This document shows positions 46,179 through 61,100 of a DNA stretch of 64,000 bases, in pieces; position 1 is the stretch's first letter; every line of letters begins with the position of its first letter. The DNA comes from Linanthus parryae. Taxonomy: Eukaryota; Streptophyta; Magnoliopsida; Ericales; Polemoniaceae. The stretch spans positions 51,817,891 to 51,881,890 of the forward strand of contig JALGPY010000003.1 of NCBI GenBank assembly GCA_023055425.1, read 5' to 3'. Below the pieces are notes generated by a model. That model was not told the origin of the DNA and did not search any database. It saw only the letters and a list, made by a program, of their open reading frames with translations. Made by a program: the position numbers and the translations under genes.

Positions 46179-49100
46179 CTACTTTTTTCCTTTGCGAGCC
46201 AGAAATCTATCCCGCGCTGCTTGTACTCGGCTGTCATGGTCATCCAGGGGCTTATTAAGACCAGCATCAACATCGTTTTTCGCTCCGGTTATCGTCTCCC
46301 CGTTAGTTTCCTCCTTAGACTGACCAGATCCACCACTGTTTCACAGAGAACACAGTGCTCAATATAGGATTACAGTATATTGAACCAGAAAAACGTACTT
46401 CCTGTAGTAATTTCTCACAGAAAATGATTACCTGAGTCTTTTGGGGTTTATTTTCTCAAGCTTCCGTAAGATGGGCATGACCCATGGCATCTCTACAGCG
46501 CAAACATTTCGCATAAATGGACGTGAAGTAGAAATAAGTTCATGGTAGACAACATAGTTAGGAAGCAGGCCTTCATCATCTTCTGTCAGCACAGAGCCTG
46601 GATGCACCTATATCAAGAATATGGCAGATAGTCATTTTCCAGGTAAGACTAACACAGGATAATAAGGTCAGGAAAAATATATCTTGATGCTAGAGATTAA
46701 CTAATAGTGACCAGCTAATAATGCCTAAACTATCAGTTGAATGAAAAGCCGCATTGAGACCCTACAAAATAAATCATTGAGGCCAAGCTTATGAGAAGCA
46801 TCGTATTCTATTCTTTTTACCTGAACAAGCTGAGACTTAAAACCAATCGTCCGAAAACCATTATGACGGATCATCCTCTCAGCAAGCTGGTTTGCATAGC
46901 CAGCACACAAAGCTTTCCTTAAGTTCCTATAGTCCTCTACACTTGATTTCCTCTTTCTACGGGTCTGCACATCCACAGGACCTATTTCGTGCACAACATT
47001 GTAGATATGATGAGTATATGCATTCAAAAGATTACGAATAACAATAAGTAGATATAAATGGGCTGAGAAAAGCTTTCAATACATTATCTCCTGTAGTGGT
47101 ACGATAATATATAGGGTAAAAGACAAAAACCACCCCTCGAGTATGGGTTATATACAAAAACATCCCTCGTGTTCGGGGATATACAAAAACAACCCTTATC
47201 AGTGGATGGACGTTAGACAAATACTACCCTTCTGTTAGTGTCAGCTACTAAACGGTACAATCTAATTTTTTATGACTATTTTGCCCCTATTTGTGTTTTT
47301 GTGTTTACTTTGTTCATGTTCTTGAACGCCGCCACCCACACCGCCACCGCCACCGCCACCGAAATAACAATAGTACCAATTCTCCATCACACCCTCTCTC
47401 TCTCTCTCTCTGTCTAACTATTTCTCCCTCTCTACCTCTAGTCTCTATTACCATCAACAACACAGCATCAACTACAACATCCACCAGAACAGATCAATAC
47501 ATCAATTTACTGATGAATGCATTAATTTATAGAAGAATAAGAAGTAGAACAAATCAAGCACCCAATTTATAGATGGTACATCAGTTTACAGATCTACGCA
47601 ATTTACAGAAGAAGATAAACCAGAACAGACGGAGAGAGAGAGATTTACAGAAGAAGAAGCAGAACATGCTCAACACTTGAGGGGCCCTCCCCTCAACACC
47701 ATACCGCAACCCAATCGCCTGTCAATCCTCCGACTTCTCCAACGCCACCACCATCAATTCCCTTCGCCAGATCCGCAACCCCCACAGCCGCCACACTAAC
47801 CGGTCGGGACTGGTCGCAGCATTCGAAGACGACCGTAGATCCGAAGAAGATAGGAGGCGGTGATGGTCGATATTTGGGTTCAGTGGTCGGAGAGACGAGA
47901 TGAGGCGCTGATGGTTGGATTTGGTGGAAGCACGATCGATTTCCGGCAAGTAGTTGCCTTGATAGAGTCCGATCTGGGTGGAATTTCCGAAATAGCAACA
48001 GAGGAGACATAACGAAGCAAACAGACGAATCCATCAAGCAAGCAGATCGGAAGGTGATAGTGAGAGATCTGGAATAGTTGTGTCGCGATGGATAATGATT
48101 GACGACTTCGGTCGGAGGCAGAGATGAGTGAGTTGGCTCAGATGTACAGAAATGGTGAGGAATCGGTGAACTCTGTTGGTTTAGAACCGGGATGAAGTCA
48201 CCGAAAGTGTTAAGATTTTGGCAACATGTAAATATGAATGTTAACCGTTCAGATGATCACAAATGAATGAAAAAGCCCCAAACTGAGGGTGGTGATGGAG
48301 AGGTATGTTTGTTGAAGAGGAGGAAGACAGAGAGGAAGAGATAAAGTTGGCGAAGAAGGTTAGGAAATGAGGAGGAGAAGGAAGGAAATAAACTTATATA
48401 GTAGGGTAATTTTGTTTCATTTGAGGGTAAAATGGGTATGTAATGTGTTCCGTTAGTTTCCGTTAGTCACCGTTAGCTGTCAAGGGTGGTTTTTGTATAT
48501 CCCCAAACACGAAGGGTGTTTTTGTATATAACCCATACTCGAGGGGTGGTTTTTGTCTTTTACCCTAATATATATGACCTCACACAGAAAAAAGAAAGAA
48601 GCCGAATCATCATTATGCATATCAGATGCAATGTTTTTGGCAGCATAAGGGAAGTGGTAGTTTGCTTAGGCAATGTGGTAAGGTGACCTGCTGGATCAAT
48701 CTTTTCTTTGAACTATTCAGTAACCTATCAGATAAACTGGGAACCCCAAGACATACGTTGTAGGCAGTAGGCTTTTTTTGTTCAGAGTAGATACCATATT
48801 GGACCCTCAAGTTTCAATTATGACGATTTGGAAGATCATGTTACACACCATAAAGAATTTTATTAAATAGAGTTAATAAATTGTTTGAAATGTTAAAAAT
48901 ACCAATAAAATTTGCACGTAGTGTTCCAGCCTTATTTTTCTCCATAAAGAATTCATTCCATCAATTTCTCTTCATCCTAGTTCAGCTCATAAAAATTTGG
49001 ACCCTGAATAATGTTCACTTCTTCTATAAGCGGGTTCCCTGCACCCTGCCGATGGGTTTAAGCCCAATTTCAAATTAGAAGAGCTCGAGCCAGAGGAAAC

Positions 49101-52100
49101 AAAGACATTCAGTAAAATAACAGAATTCATCTTTCTTGAGTTGGAACCTGGTCATTTTAGGTATTGCTGATACCCAGAGGGAAATTACAGGAGAGCCGAA
49201 TATTACTTCTGTCACTCTGTTCCCTAAGGAATCAAGAGTGTGGAACATCAGGAGTTCTCATGCCACGTGTGCAGAATAGCTAGCATGATTATCAAAGATT
49301 TGGATTTGAAGTTAAAATGGTCTTTCCGAGTATCATTATCACCTTCTCAAATTTCTTCCCTGACGTGTAAGCAAGTTTTTTATGTCTGTCGGGCCATCTC
49401 CAACGGTGGTGAGAGGCGAGACTTTTGGGTGGATTAGCACCTCCAACAAATAGGTGGGGGGTGGCGACGAAGGAGGTTAATCCGCAGGGGCGAGCACGCG
49501 AGCGAGACCGTGTGTGGCCCACCAATCTCGCCTCCCTCTCTCCTCTGTTCCGATGGTTTCGTTTTTTTTTTTTTTCTTTTTTTTTTTTTATTCGGTTTGT
49601 TAATGGGATATGGGAGAGGAAAATTAGGAGAAATTTGTGGGATATAGTTTGATTGTTGGAGGGGATAATCCGTGAGATTGATAATGATCTAGGGATATGA
49701 TCTAGTTTTTGATTAGGAAATTTCAAAATATTAGGAGCAGTTATTTTGATTTATTTTGATTTCTTTTTTTGTAATATTTGAGGTAGGAAATGATGAGAAA
49801 AGTTAGGAAAAAATTGTGGAGATATCAATAATAATTTAATTAGATCGACTTTATATTGTTATTACATATTTATACATAAATACAATTTAGGATGTATTGT
49901 TTATGATTATTGCGAATTCATAATTATATATTAATAACTGAATATAACTAATTAATGAATTATAGAAAATATAAAATAATAATGTAATTGAAGTAGTTGA
50001 ATAAAATAATAAAGGATGGTGGGTGGAGGGGGTGGGGGTGGGGGAGACCTCCACTGTTGGAGGGTAAATGGCAATCTTGTGAATATTAAGAAGTTAAACA
50101 GTGGGGTCAGGGGGTGGGGGAGACCTCACCATTGGAGTTGGCCTCAGTGGCAGATGAATGTTGATCTACGATTAAAGGAACGTTATAAGTTTTTGTGAGT
50201 TTAACATTGATTATCTTAGAAACATATGAATTGACGATTGTGTACTATTAGTGAAATCAAATGCGATTCATCAGTTGAAAATGTTGATGGAAACTTGTGT
50301 TTTCCCAAGGTATATTCTCGACTATTGTTAACGCCGGATGAATTCCTTTTAACATTCTGTAGAGTTAAGGAAATGGGTCTCCTTATCTTTTGTGCCCATC
50401 ATATTGATGGAGGCGTCGAGATGTACCAGGTTCAGAGCCAGATTCTTCGTTTAGGCAGGCCAACGAAGACATGACTAAAATATGGCATTCCTTTTCCTTC
50501 GATGTTTAATTATGATGACTTCTCTAATTGAAGTTACAAATATTACAGTATCATTCACAGTGAACAGTTTTTCTTACATCCTAGATTATCCACTTCTGTC
50601 CATTCAATTGTCAAAAAATTGTGTTTCCTTCCAATCACACAGTAGCTAGAACTAAAAAAGATAACATAAAGAAACTAATAAGACAGCTATAATATACTGG
50701 GATTCAAAAAATGAGCACTAAGATTCATACCTTAATTGCATAAAAGATCCATCCCTTTATTTGATTATCAAAAAGAGCATGTAAGCTACTAAAATCACTA
50801 ACATGTTGAATGTTCATCATATAGATGAATGAAATTCTTGCTAGGTTGAAGTTGGGAGAGAAACAGCTTGAGTTATGAAATTCAGAACAAGAGATAAGCC
50901 TAATAGTAATTTTGAACTTAACTTCCTGAGTGGAGTCTGAAGTACGTATGAGAGTCCAAGGAGAAGAGAAACGAGATGTATAGAATAAAAACATAGTAAC
51001 TCTATACAATTAACAGTTTACCTACTGAACTGTTGCAAATTGATTTTAACTTAGATCAAAACTTTCTTATTAGGGAGAATGAAAGCTTAACAAGAGTACA
51101 CCGCTTGAATTGTGGATGGAGTTGCAACCTGGCGCTAGGTAGGAGAGATAATTTGGTACACTGCGTAGAATTCTCTGCAGAGATTTTCTTATTGCATATG
51201 TTTCTGTAGGACTTCTTTCATAGTCTACACTATCAGGGATTAAACTGCGAGTTCCCTCGTGAGAAGTAAAAACTTCTAGTGTATAAATCTTTGATTATGT
51301 ATTGCTACAGTGATTTGTGATACCAGTTCAATATGAAAGTGACTTTGAAGGGGAAGAGCAGCCTAAATATTTTAAGGAATCTTGTTTTACATGACGTGGC
51401 AACGAAGCTTGGCAGTTCACTGACGGAAACGCGGACAGGCAAGAAGAAACGGAGAAGCTGATTTTGAAAAATTGGAAAACAGCAAACCAGAGGAAGATAT
51501 GCATGAATATATGTATACTATTCATATTCTTTAAGGATATAAACAGCTTAATCTATCAAGTATAGAAGTCAAATACGGAGTATGCATTGAACTGTATACT
51601 TAACCAAAGTTGTATGGCTACTTTACAGATTTGCCAAATCAAGATTCGGATCATGAATCAAACTTCCAGTTTACTGAATCGCGAATAGTAAAGATTCGGT
51701 TCAAATCTTCTGAAGTTGTAAAGAATCTGTTCAAATCTTCTGAAGTATATAGATTTGCAAATCCCTTATATCTGTAAGCATGTGGTGAGCAATATATTCA
51801 ATCTTCAAGAGCATGTAAACACAGGTTTTCAGAAAATTGCTGCCATTCAGTGACTGAGCCTTATGCATCTATCCAAAGATTAAAAAGGTGAAAATATAAG
51901 AATGTATATATGTAGAGCAAGGAAACATAAGATACGGAGATAATGGAAAATAATAGGGAAACTATTAGTCTTGGCCTTGAAAAGGTTGTCAATAGTTAAT
52001 TATAAAAACAAAGACGTGTAGCAAATCGGACAGAAGTAGGAAAAGTATGACTTCGTAGACCGACGCTTAACTTATTTAGGCCTTAGCCACATTGATGATG

Positions 52101-55100
52101 AATCGCTGAATCGGTCTGAATCGCTGCGAATCGTAAGATTCAGGCTCTTCAATGGGGATTCGGATAGCTTTTGTTCTGTTTAAGATTCAAAGAGGGATTC
52201 GCATCCTTTCATGGGTGAACCGAATCGAATTGAATCAAATCGTATGAATTGAATAGTGAATTGTAAGATTTTGACAACTGTGCTATCTTATGAGTCTAGT
52301 TGAAATACTGGGGACTAAATGCGAACTCTAAAGCATTCTAGTTGAAACTTGAAACTAATGCAAATTTTTAAGGTTTAAAAAATAAATTTCTAAGGTTTGA
52401 AGGGCATAGTATATAACTTAGTTCACAAAGAGCAAGAGAGAATGGGAGCCTCGGACTTCACCAAATCTCCGCAGGCAGCAACACCAACACCCTGTCCCCT
52501 AATCACAATCTGATCTGACAGTGTTGACGCCCTGAGTACTTCACTGAAGCGAGAGCATCAGCATGTCTCCCCAGCGTTTTCAGGGAGTCTCCCTGCCTTT
52601 CCCGACACACTTATTTTCTTTGTCTGGAAAAATAAAGCATAGAAAAAGTTGTTCACATGTGTGCAACTTAACATCAGATGCATCTCTGCTAATGAATTGC
52701 CTCATTGGCCGGGCAGCAGTGAGGACCTTAATCATCTTTTTAAATCATCTCCTAAGGCTGTTGCCATATGGGATGTTTTATTTGGTTACCAGTGGCTATC
52801 CAAAGATAGCAATGTTGAATTTCTCACTTGGTTTGATCAGAATCTCAGAACTTCTGCTAGTATGCACTAGACCCTATCCTTGCTCTTTACGACTACATCC
52901 CTTTCTTTTAACGGCACTCGCGATAAACAACACTAGGAAGGACAAGTGAGTGATCCCTCTTCGATCGGGACTGTGGATTCTAACTGAACGCCGTGGCTGC
53001 TGGACAATGTGGAAAAACAGAAACCACATGGTGTTCAAACTAACAGCAATTGCTAATGGAGGGTGTGTTAAGAACACTGATAGCCATGTAGATGAGATCT
53101 CAAATGATTTCACACAAATGGATAGCACTGTTAATTTTCTTGGTTCTACTTCTAATTGACTCCTCTTGCAGGTCAAGTTGAAATTAACACTTATGGTAGC
53201 AAAGAGGGAGAACATGGGATTGCTGGATATGGTGGAGTGCTTAGAGATGAAGAAGGGCAGTGGATAAAAGGCTTTATGGTCAAATTGGACACACTTTTGT
53301 CCTGGAAGCTCGATTATGGGGGATCTATAGGGGTCTTCTGTTGATTAAAAGAGAATGAGTAATAATGCTATTGAAACAGACTCCAGGGATGCTATCAACT
53401 GTATTAAATGAACAATTCCTGAATCCTTTCCATTAGGGGCCATTACTCATGACATTGGAATTCTGCTTCAGGGCTGTAACTGCTCAGTCACTTACATTCC
53501 AAGAGAGAGAAATGCAGTGGCAAACGCCTTAGCTAAGAAAGGCAGAATGCAGGAAAAAGTCCTGTGTATTCTGGACTCTACTCCACCAGAGATGCACAAT
53601 CTAGTTATCAGGGACATGGTTAGGAGTGACTGTGGTCACTAGTTATTTTTGTTTCTTTATTGGTTGCTATTGTTGTTTTAATTTCTGACTGAACAATATA
53701 AACACACACACTCATATATATATACTATGTTTCTGTATATATCCTATGTTTCTGTGCTTCTTAGACTAGGGCCATGTTCATAAGTTGTTACATCCTATCA
53801 GACTCTTGCACTTGTAAAGGGGTAGTAGTTTGAGTGGTCATAGATCTTTTCATTTTGAGGTTGTCTAAGTATAACCTCTTCAGACACCTGGTATAATATT
53901 ACTCTTTTAGATGTTATTTCAAAAAACTCAACGAAAGAATGCATGTATGTAGAAGACTTCAATTGACTCCAACCTTTCGCGATCTTTTGCATGATCTGTG
54001 ATAACTGCTTCCTGACATCTTTGACAAACTTCATTCCTCGCACCTACAACCAACAAGCCAAATGTTATAGCAAGCACCAAGATAAAACTCAAAAAATAAA
54101 AAAAGTGGGTTCAAAGTCCAGCAGCTTTCAAATGTACAAATGCATGCGAAGTAAGCTGATAATGTTCGAAATCAGAAGGCAGCATGTTGAATCAAAGGTA
54201 ATCACAGTTATATCACACTCGTCCAAGTAAATAATTTCTCCCTCCTTCCCACTTTAAGTGTCTTTCTTTCAACTTTGGGAAGTCCAAAAATAGGTGTTCA
54301 ACTAAAAATAGTTAGCTGCTTTTCACTTTACTTCTTTTCATACCCTTTTCAGAATTCTTACCCCAAAAGTTTAAAATAAGATGGGACATTTAGTAAATCT
54401 ATCAAGTCAAAACCATATTCATAAAACTTTGTGAAAAGTCCAGCAGGACACTTATTTTGGGACGAGGGACCAAATTGAGATTACAAATAAATATGGTCGC
54501 TATATGAAGCCAAGGTGCATCATGTCCCTTGACGCGTAGCGCAAGTAAAGCAACTACCACTTGATGAGGGTGATCACGCGAGAGCAGAACCCTCTGATGT
54601 GGGTGATAAGGCGGCACCGCGACAGGGGACGGAAGCACCGCCTGATAAGTGTGATCTGGCAACAGGAGACAGCAGAACTGCCAGACATTAGGGGTAAGAG
54701 ATGCTTAAGACACTTGCATCGGGGTCTAATGCTTCAGCTGTTAAGGAACTTGGAATCTTTAGACCATGGGAATTATATGCTAGATCTTTTAGCTAATTTC
54801 AATCTTTAGAAGGAGCTGGTACTTCTGATTACTGTTAAGTTTTCTATGCCTTCACGAGTCATCTGGGGCTTACCATATTAGTTTCCTGCATCTCTTTGCT
54901 CTTTCTATCTACTCCTGCCAAGTAGTCCACAACAATCTGATACAGGACAGGGTGGGTGGACGGCTGGGCCGCATGTAACGGCGCAAAGGTCATTCGGACA
55001 TGAGGTCTCAGAGTAGCACTTAATTACCCACATTTTCCTCCATTCGTCTTGACAGGCCCGTTGGTAAATTAAGCCTAACGACACTAAAATCCATGTCTTC

Positions 55101-58100
55101 TAACATGACAGTCCCTGTATTTCTCCATCTTCCAAGACCAATAGCAACAAACGATCATCATCATTATCTATAAACCACCAAGGCCTCCACAAACAATCCC
55201 AAAAGTTGGGCACCTTGAGCTCTTATTAACACAATCAACCACTATTTAGATTAAAGTCAAATGAAGAATAACTGCACGCAAGCACAGAATAGAGCTTGAA
55301 AAAGCATGAACATCACAAATCAAGGAACACACTAATTCCCAGGAGGAATATTTTCTCTTCATTTTATAATCAGATCTAAATCAGTCACAGCACCGCAATC
55401 AACCTATTCAACTTTTCCCTTTTACTCTCCTGTTACAAACAACCTGGCTAATGTCAATGCAGCTTCTTCCGGCGAGGTTCCATTCTCCTGGAGCCCAAGC
55501 ATGTCCAAAAATATATGAGATTGCTTCAATGGATAAACAAACGAACTGCGGCTAATCCTCAAGATTTTGGAAGTTGCATGGGTTCAGGTTCTCAATCTTG
55601 CAGTGTTATTTTCCTAGCAGAGCCATTTGAATGGAAGAAATCACATACAAAATACAAAACTAGAATACACTGTTGTTTTCATTTATTCTTCAGATTTACA
55701 GCAAAGATACCTTACCTGCAAGTTGTTTTCTTTGCACCATTCAAGGTCATAGTTGTTCTGATCCCACAATTCATAGATCTGCAGCAGCTGGATATGATCA
55801 CCAAAACCAGAACCATTTGGGAGGTCAGAAGGATCATGCTTCCTCTTCTTATCACCGCGCTTACTGCGAAACATTAAAAGAACTGTTATGCTGACAATAT
55901 TTTTAGAATGCAAAAATTTAAAAAAATAGGTATGTAAGTAGCAAAATTATTAGATAGATAGAATAGGTCATATGATCCATATCCTTTTTTAAACACGATA
56001 GGTTATAAAAATTTATTAAAAAGAAAAACCTCGCAACGAAGTAGAACAACAAAATAGACCAACCAAATAAAGAAACGACCTAATTCAACTACTCCTACTA
56101 ACTACTATTTTCTTCGTAATTTAGGGAAGATTCCAATCTCTTTAAATATCCGTCCAACTTTGAGCGAGAAGCGTTGGCCATATCCGTGTGAATAGACTGA
56201 AAAGGTCTCAAAGCTTGCTGATCCATACCATTATAAGATAAGCCCAACAATTTCCCAAGTTCCAACATTCATCAGCATTCGATGGAGGCAAAGAATCTAG
56301 CTGACTACAGTACAAAATATCCAGTTGAGGTGCAGCATCATGAGAATCAACCAAACTGCCAGAAGCAAGACCCTCGTGTACCCCTCCTGCTCCACCATCG
56401 CCCACAACCGCTCACAGTCAATAACCTCGTCTACACCCCTAGTAGGCACTTCAACATCAGAGACATCCCCAAACTCCTTTCCCAAACTAAAAGACTTGAA
56501 ATCGTAGTGTTTAGGCTCAACTCAACTTCTTTCACTAATGCCAACGCCTTCTCATTACCGTAACTCTTACCGTCGCGAGCCCTTGATGAAAGCTGCGGAG
56601 TCTTAAAGCTATTGTGATAAGGAATATTAAACTTAACTGAAGATCCAAGTACCCACTTCTCTCGACAGCAGCATGTCCGCCTCACCGAACCGGCACTGGT
56701 GGACCAGCATACCTCAAATACTCATAACCAAAACCAACAACAGAGGTCCATCACAAAAACGGACCTCAAAAGACCACTGAAAGTCATGGGAGAGAGAGAT
56801 GCAGAAAACGCCGCTGAAACCCTTTAACACCAACAAAGAGAAGGACTGGACGCCCACACAACTCCAGGAACCACACCAGAAAAGAGATGACAACCTCAGA
56901 TCTACAACGGATCTGGAAGGCCGCCTTACTGACCGCTGTCAATGAGAGAAGCAAGACATGCACTGGCCTGGTCCTAGACGACACTGAAGGCGGCGACAGA
57001 GGCCCGCGAAACCCTCAACAAGCTCGCACCAGAGGCCCATCTCTCTTAGCCTCCTCGGTTCTCAAGCTTTTATCGCCCTCACGTTCAAAAGAGTGGTTTT
57101 TACAATCCATATCCATAAATTACAGAAAAAAAAAGATTGATTAGCTGATCCTGTGATAAAAGACACTTGCACTGCCTCTAGTTATTCGTGAAAAGCTCTC
57201 AACACCAGCCCTACCCCAAGAATGTATGCTGTACCAGTTTATGAAAGTATAGTTAACTTTTTATGTTGCAACATGGTGGGGTGGGGTAGATACCGCTTAA
57301 TGATACAGCATAAAGTCGTAACTATCTACTGCGGAAATGACATTGGAACAGTTCCTCTAAAAAACAAACTGAATAGAAACCCCCAGCTAAAGTCTAGCAA
57401 AACTATTCTGTCGACGGCATCTATGTAACTGCGACAGCAATGTAGGAGCCTAGCACCACCGAATCATAAAAGGGGTATGAGAGTTTGCTTTATGGTAAAA
57501 AGTGAAAAATAATAGTATCTATCTCATCTCCACCGTTGGTGGGGGCAAATGATGCAACTTAAACTTAGTGATAAACAACTGTATCGACAAAGTAAGATAA
57601 CACCTCGCGAGTAAACCTCTTCACGCAACGATAAACAGTCAACTGGAACTGTGTAGGAGCATAGTGCAAAACAAGAAACTCGCTAGATTTTATATCAAAA
57701 AACATTTAAGCGTCCCCGCGCTCCACCATTTAGATTGAGGACTAACAAGACCACTGTCTTCTGAAATAAAGTCACTGACACGTAGCATCACCAAAACAAG
57801 CTCGATAAGGAACAATCTCAAAATGTAAATTCAGTAATGTACCTTTGATTCACAAGCAACGAGGTTTCTGCTGATAGCATGGCAGCAACTGTTAGTGCCT
57901 CCGACAAGCAACCACATTCATTTGCCTCCATTAAAGTTCTCGAGAGTGAAGGCTCCAAAGGAAGCTCTGTATTTACAAAAAGATAACATTTTCAATAAAC
58001 ATATAATGCAACAGTGCCCCTGGATGAGACTTTTTGTCAACAACATTTGGCAATAAATTCCTCCTGACGGTTGACCTTGTAGACTTCTCCATTTACGGGT

Positions 58101-61100
58101 GAGGAAAGATGTTAAAGACCAGCAATTATTGAAATTTATATCGTATGTAAAGTTGCTCTGGTTTTCCATACAAGGATCGAGTTAAAACCCTTAACTCTCC
58201 TCTTCTGACCCTTAACTCTCCTCTTCTGACCCTTAACTCTCCTCTTCTGACATCCATCATTCTTTCTCTATTTAACTCTTTTTCCAGCATTCTTCATCAT
58301 CAATCAAGACCGACATATAATCTGAACAATTATGTCCAAAATCAATCAGAAAACTTGTCAGCCAATTAGACACATAAGGGGTCCCTAAATTTAGTCAAAA
58401 TGACATAGGCAAAACCCAGATCAAGCTCTTTCCCAGGGTTTTCTCACAGCAAGGATAGCATATGGAGAGAATGTGAAGAAAAGAGGATTGGTGATAGGGT
58501 ATTGATGACCTCTTCAGACTTATGTTGTCTCTCCCCTCTATTTTAAGATGAACTGTTAAGTTGACTGGCATTTAAGCAACCCTAAGAAGATTATCTATGG
58601 AAAACAGCAGGGGTAACAAGTTATTTTTCATATGATAATTTATTGCTTCGTGTCAATTTGCTAACAAGAAAGTTACATGAGTAGAAAGATGAACCAAGGA
58701 GTAACCTGTTGGGGGTGGAGCCGTGGTTCGTGGGCGACTCGTTTTATGAATCGACCCAGTTCATGTTTTGCTACGACCCCAAAAAAGGAGACATGATTCG
58801 TGGAGCGAAGGCTTGGGCCGGTTTGACCCGTTTGGGCTTGGATCCGGCCCGGTTTAATAGATCGTCTATTTATAGAGTTCTTAGGGTTCATAGCAAGTAT
58901 GTTGAGCGTTCTGATTTCGCTTGTAATTCTCTCTGAGACATTTCGTCTGTTTTAGTGAAATCTCTGCAACTCCGTGGACGTAGGCTGCTTTGCCGAACCA
59001 CGTAAATCTGTGTGTTTAGTTCTTTCTTTCTGCATCTTTCGTTTTTCCACAACATAATTGTTGCCTCCCATATGACCGGAACGTATTAAACGGCTGCCAA
59101 ATTTTAATGCAAGCATTAAAGAATATAAGCATCGAAATTGTAAAATTATGGAGAACAGAGGTGGCACAACTCCAGGTCAATTTATGGTAACATAAGCCTG
59201 ATCTTACAGCCACATGAAGAATATATGGATTATATGAGAATAGCCCCCATATTAACACATATAAGCAGCATAGATATAGTATATTTTCTGCTTTACTGAT
59301 GGAATTACCTCCAAGGTTTCAAACTCCACTAGTGGTTATACAGGATTACGCATACAAGATGTGAAAGGTGAAGTGAAGGGAGGGCTTACTGGCTACTGCT
59401 TTGAGAAGTTGATATTAAGATGGTACATATCCCCTGGAGTTTTACAGAGAGCGAACCAGGCAGTACCCAAGTGGAAAGAGAGACTATTCTGGAATTGTAA
59501 TCATTGCTGAAAATTGTTGAAAGTGAGAAAGCCACTGCCGCAAACTGCCAATATTCAGTTCAGCTTGCCTCAGCTAATTAACAGACCCCTGGCCCACATA
59601 TTATACCTATATAAGCCACAAGTATTACTCATCTTCTGCATCAGACCTCAACATGACCAAATATCTAGATTAACTGGGTCAGCTACAATGATAAAGCTCC
59701 CTCCGTTGCGCAAGTCCAGAGACATTTGCTCCGTTAGGTTAATCTGACTTAGTCTTGTCTTACTATCTCTACCCACTTTCATCTTGGTCTCCCTCTCCCT
59801 CATCTATTACCATCAATTTAGACTGTATCACTTCTCCTAACTGATGCATCCTACGATACACATAACCAAACCACGTGATGCAAATAGCTAGGAGATAGCG
59901 ATATATTAATAAAACTAAAGCTCAAAATCTGAAGTACACACTATTTATCCAGATTTGAGAAGAAAACTAAACAGAAACCCGAACAACAAGAATTGGAAGA
60001 TAGTTTAATGCTAGTTTCTCGCGCACTCCTGCAGCGGATAGAAACAGCAAGATAGGATAGTGGCTTCGCGCTAGTCTCTCGCGCACTCCTGCAGCAAAGA
60101 GAGATCGGTAGGCGCCACGGGTTGAATCCTCAAAACCCAAGCCTCCAATACTTAAAACCCTAGCTGGAAAAGAGCTTTAGCTCCTCACATTTTCTTAAAA
60201 CCAATCATATCTCTTCTTCTGCACCTTGGTTGCCTTTTAAGAGGTTTGAATCTTCTTGGAGAAGCTTCTACCTTTTCAAAAAGCTGAATCTTCCAAGGGA
60301 AGTTTCAGTTCATGTCATATTACGTCATAACCCCTACAAATAGAGAGTAATCCTAGAAAAACACCAGAAATATAAATCTGTAACAAAATACATGATATGC
60401 TTTTGCATCATTCTCTCCTGGTTCGAAAGAACTCGACTCCGTTCGAGTTGTCATCTCTTTTGGCCATTGCTTAGTACTTCAATGAGCATGTCGTCAGTCA
60501 AAAAAACATTCGCCAGAAAGAACTTGCTCTGATACCAAGTTGATGCAAATAGCTAGGAGATAACGATATATTAATAAAACTAAAGCTCAAAACCTGAAGT
60601 ACACACTATTTATCCAGATTAGAAGAAAACTAAACAGAAACACGAACAACAGGAATTGGAAGATAGTTTAATGCTAGTTTCTCGCGCACTCCTGCAGCGG
60701 ATAGAAACAGCAAGATAGGATAGTGGCTTCGCGCTAGTCTCTCGCGCACTCCTGCAGCAAAGAGAGATCGGTAGGCGCCACGGGTTGAATCCTCAAAACC
60801 CAAGCCTCCAATACTTAAAACAGTTCAAACCCTAGCTGGAAAAGAGCTTTAGCTCCTCACATTTTCTTAAAACCAAGCATATCTCTTCTTCTGCACCTTG
60901 GTTGCCTTTTAAGAGGTTTGAATCTTCTTGGAGAAGCTTCTACCTTTTCAAAAAGCTGAATCTTCCAAGGGAAGTTTCAGTTTTTGTCATATTACGTCAT
61001 AACCCCTACAAATAGAGAGTAATCCTAGAAAAACCCCAGAAATATAAATCTGTAACAAAATACATGATATGTGAATCACCACGTCAGCCAATTCTCTCTC

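Noticed and set aside
54238..54400. Stowaway MITE starting CTCCCTCC
   Set aside because: The matching right end is missing, so no element could be defined.
54561..54809. Plus-strand open frame within the helicase intron
   Set aside because: Low-complexity repeated wording, no domain, antisense to a real gene.
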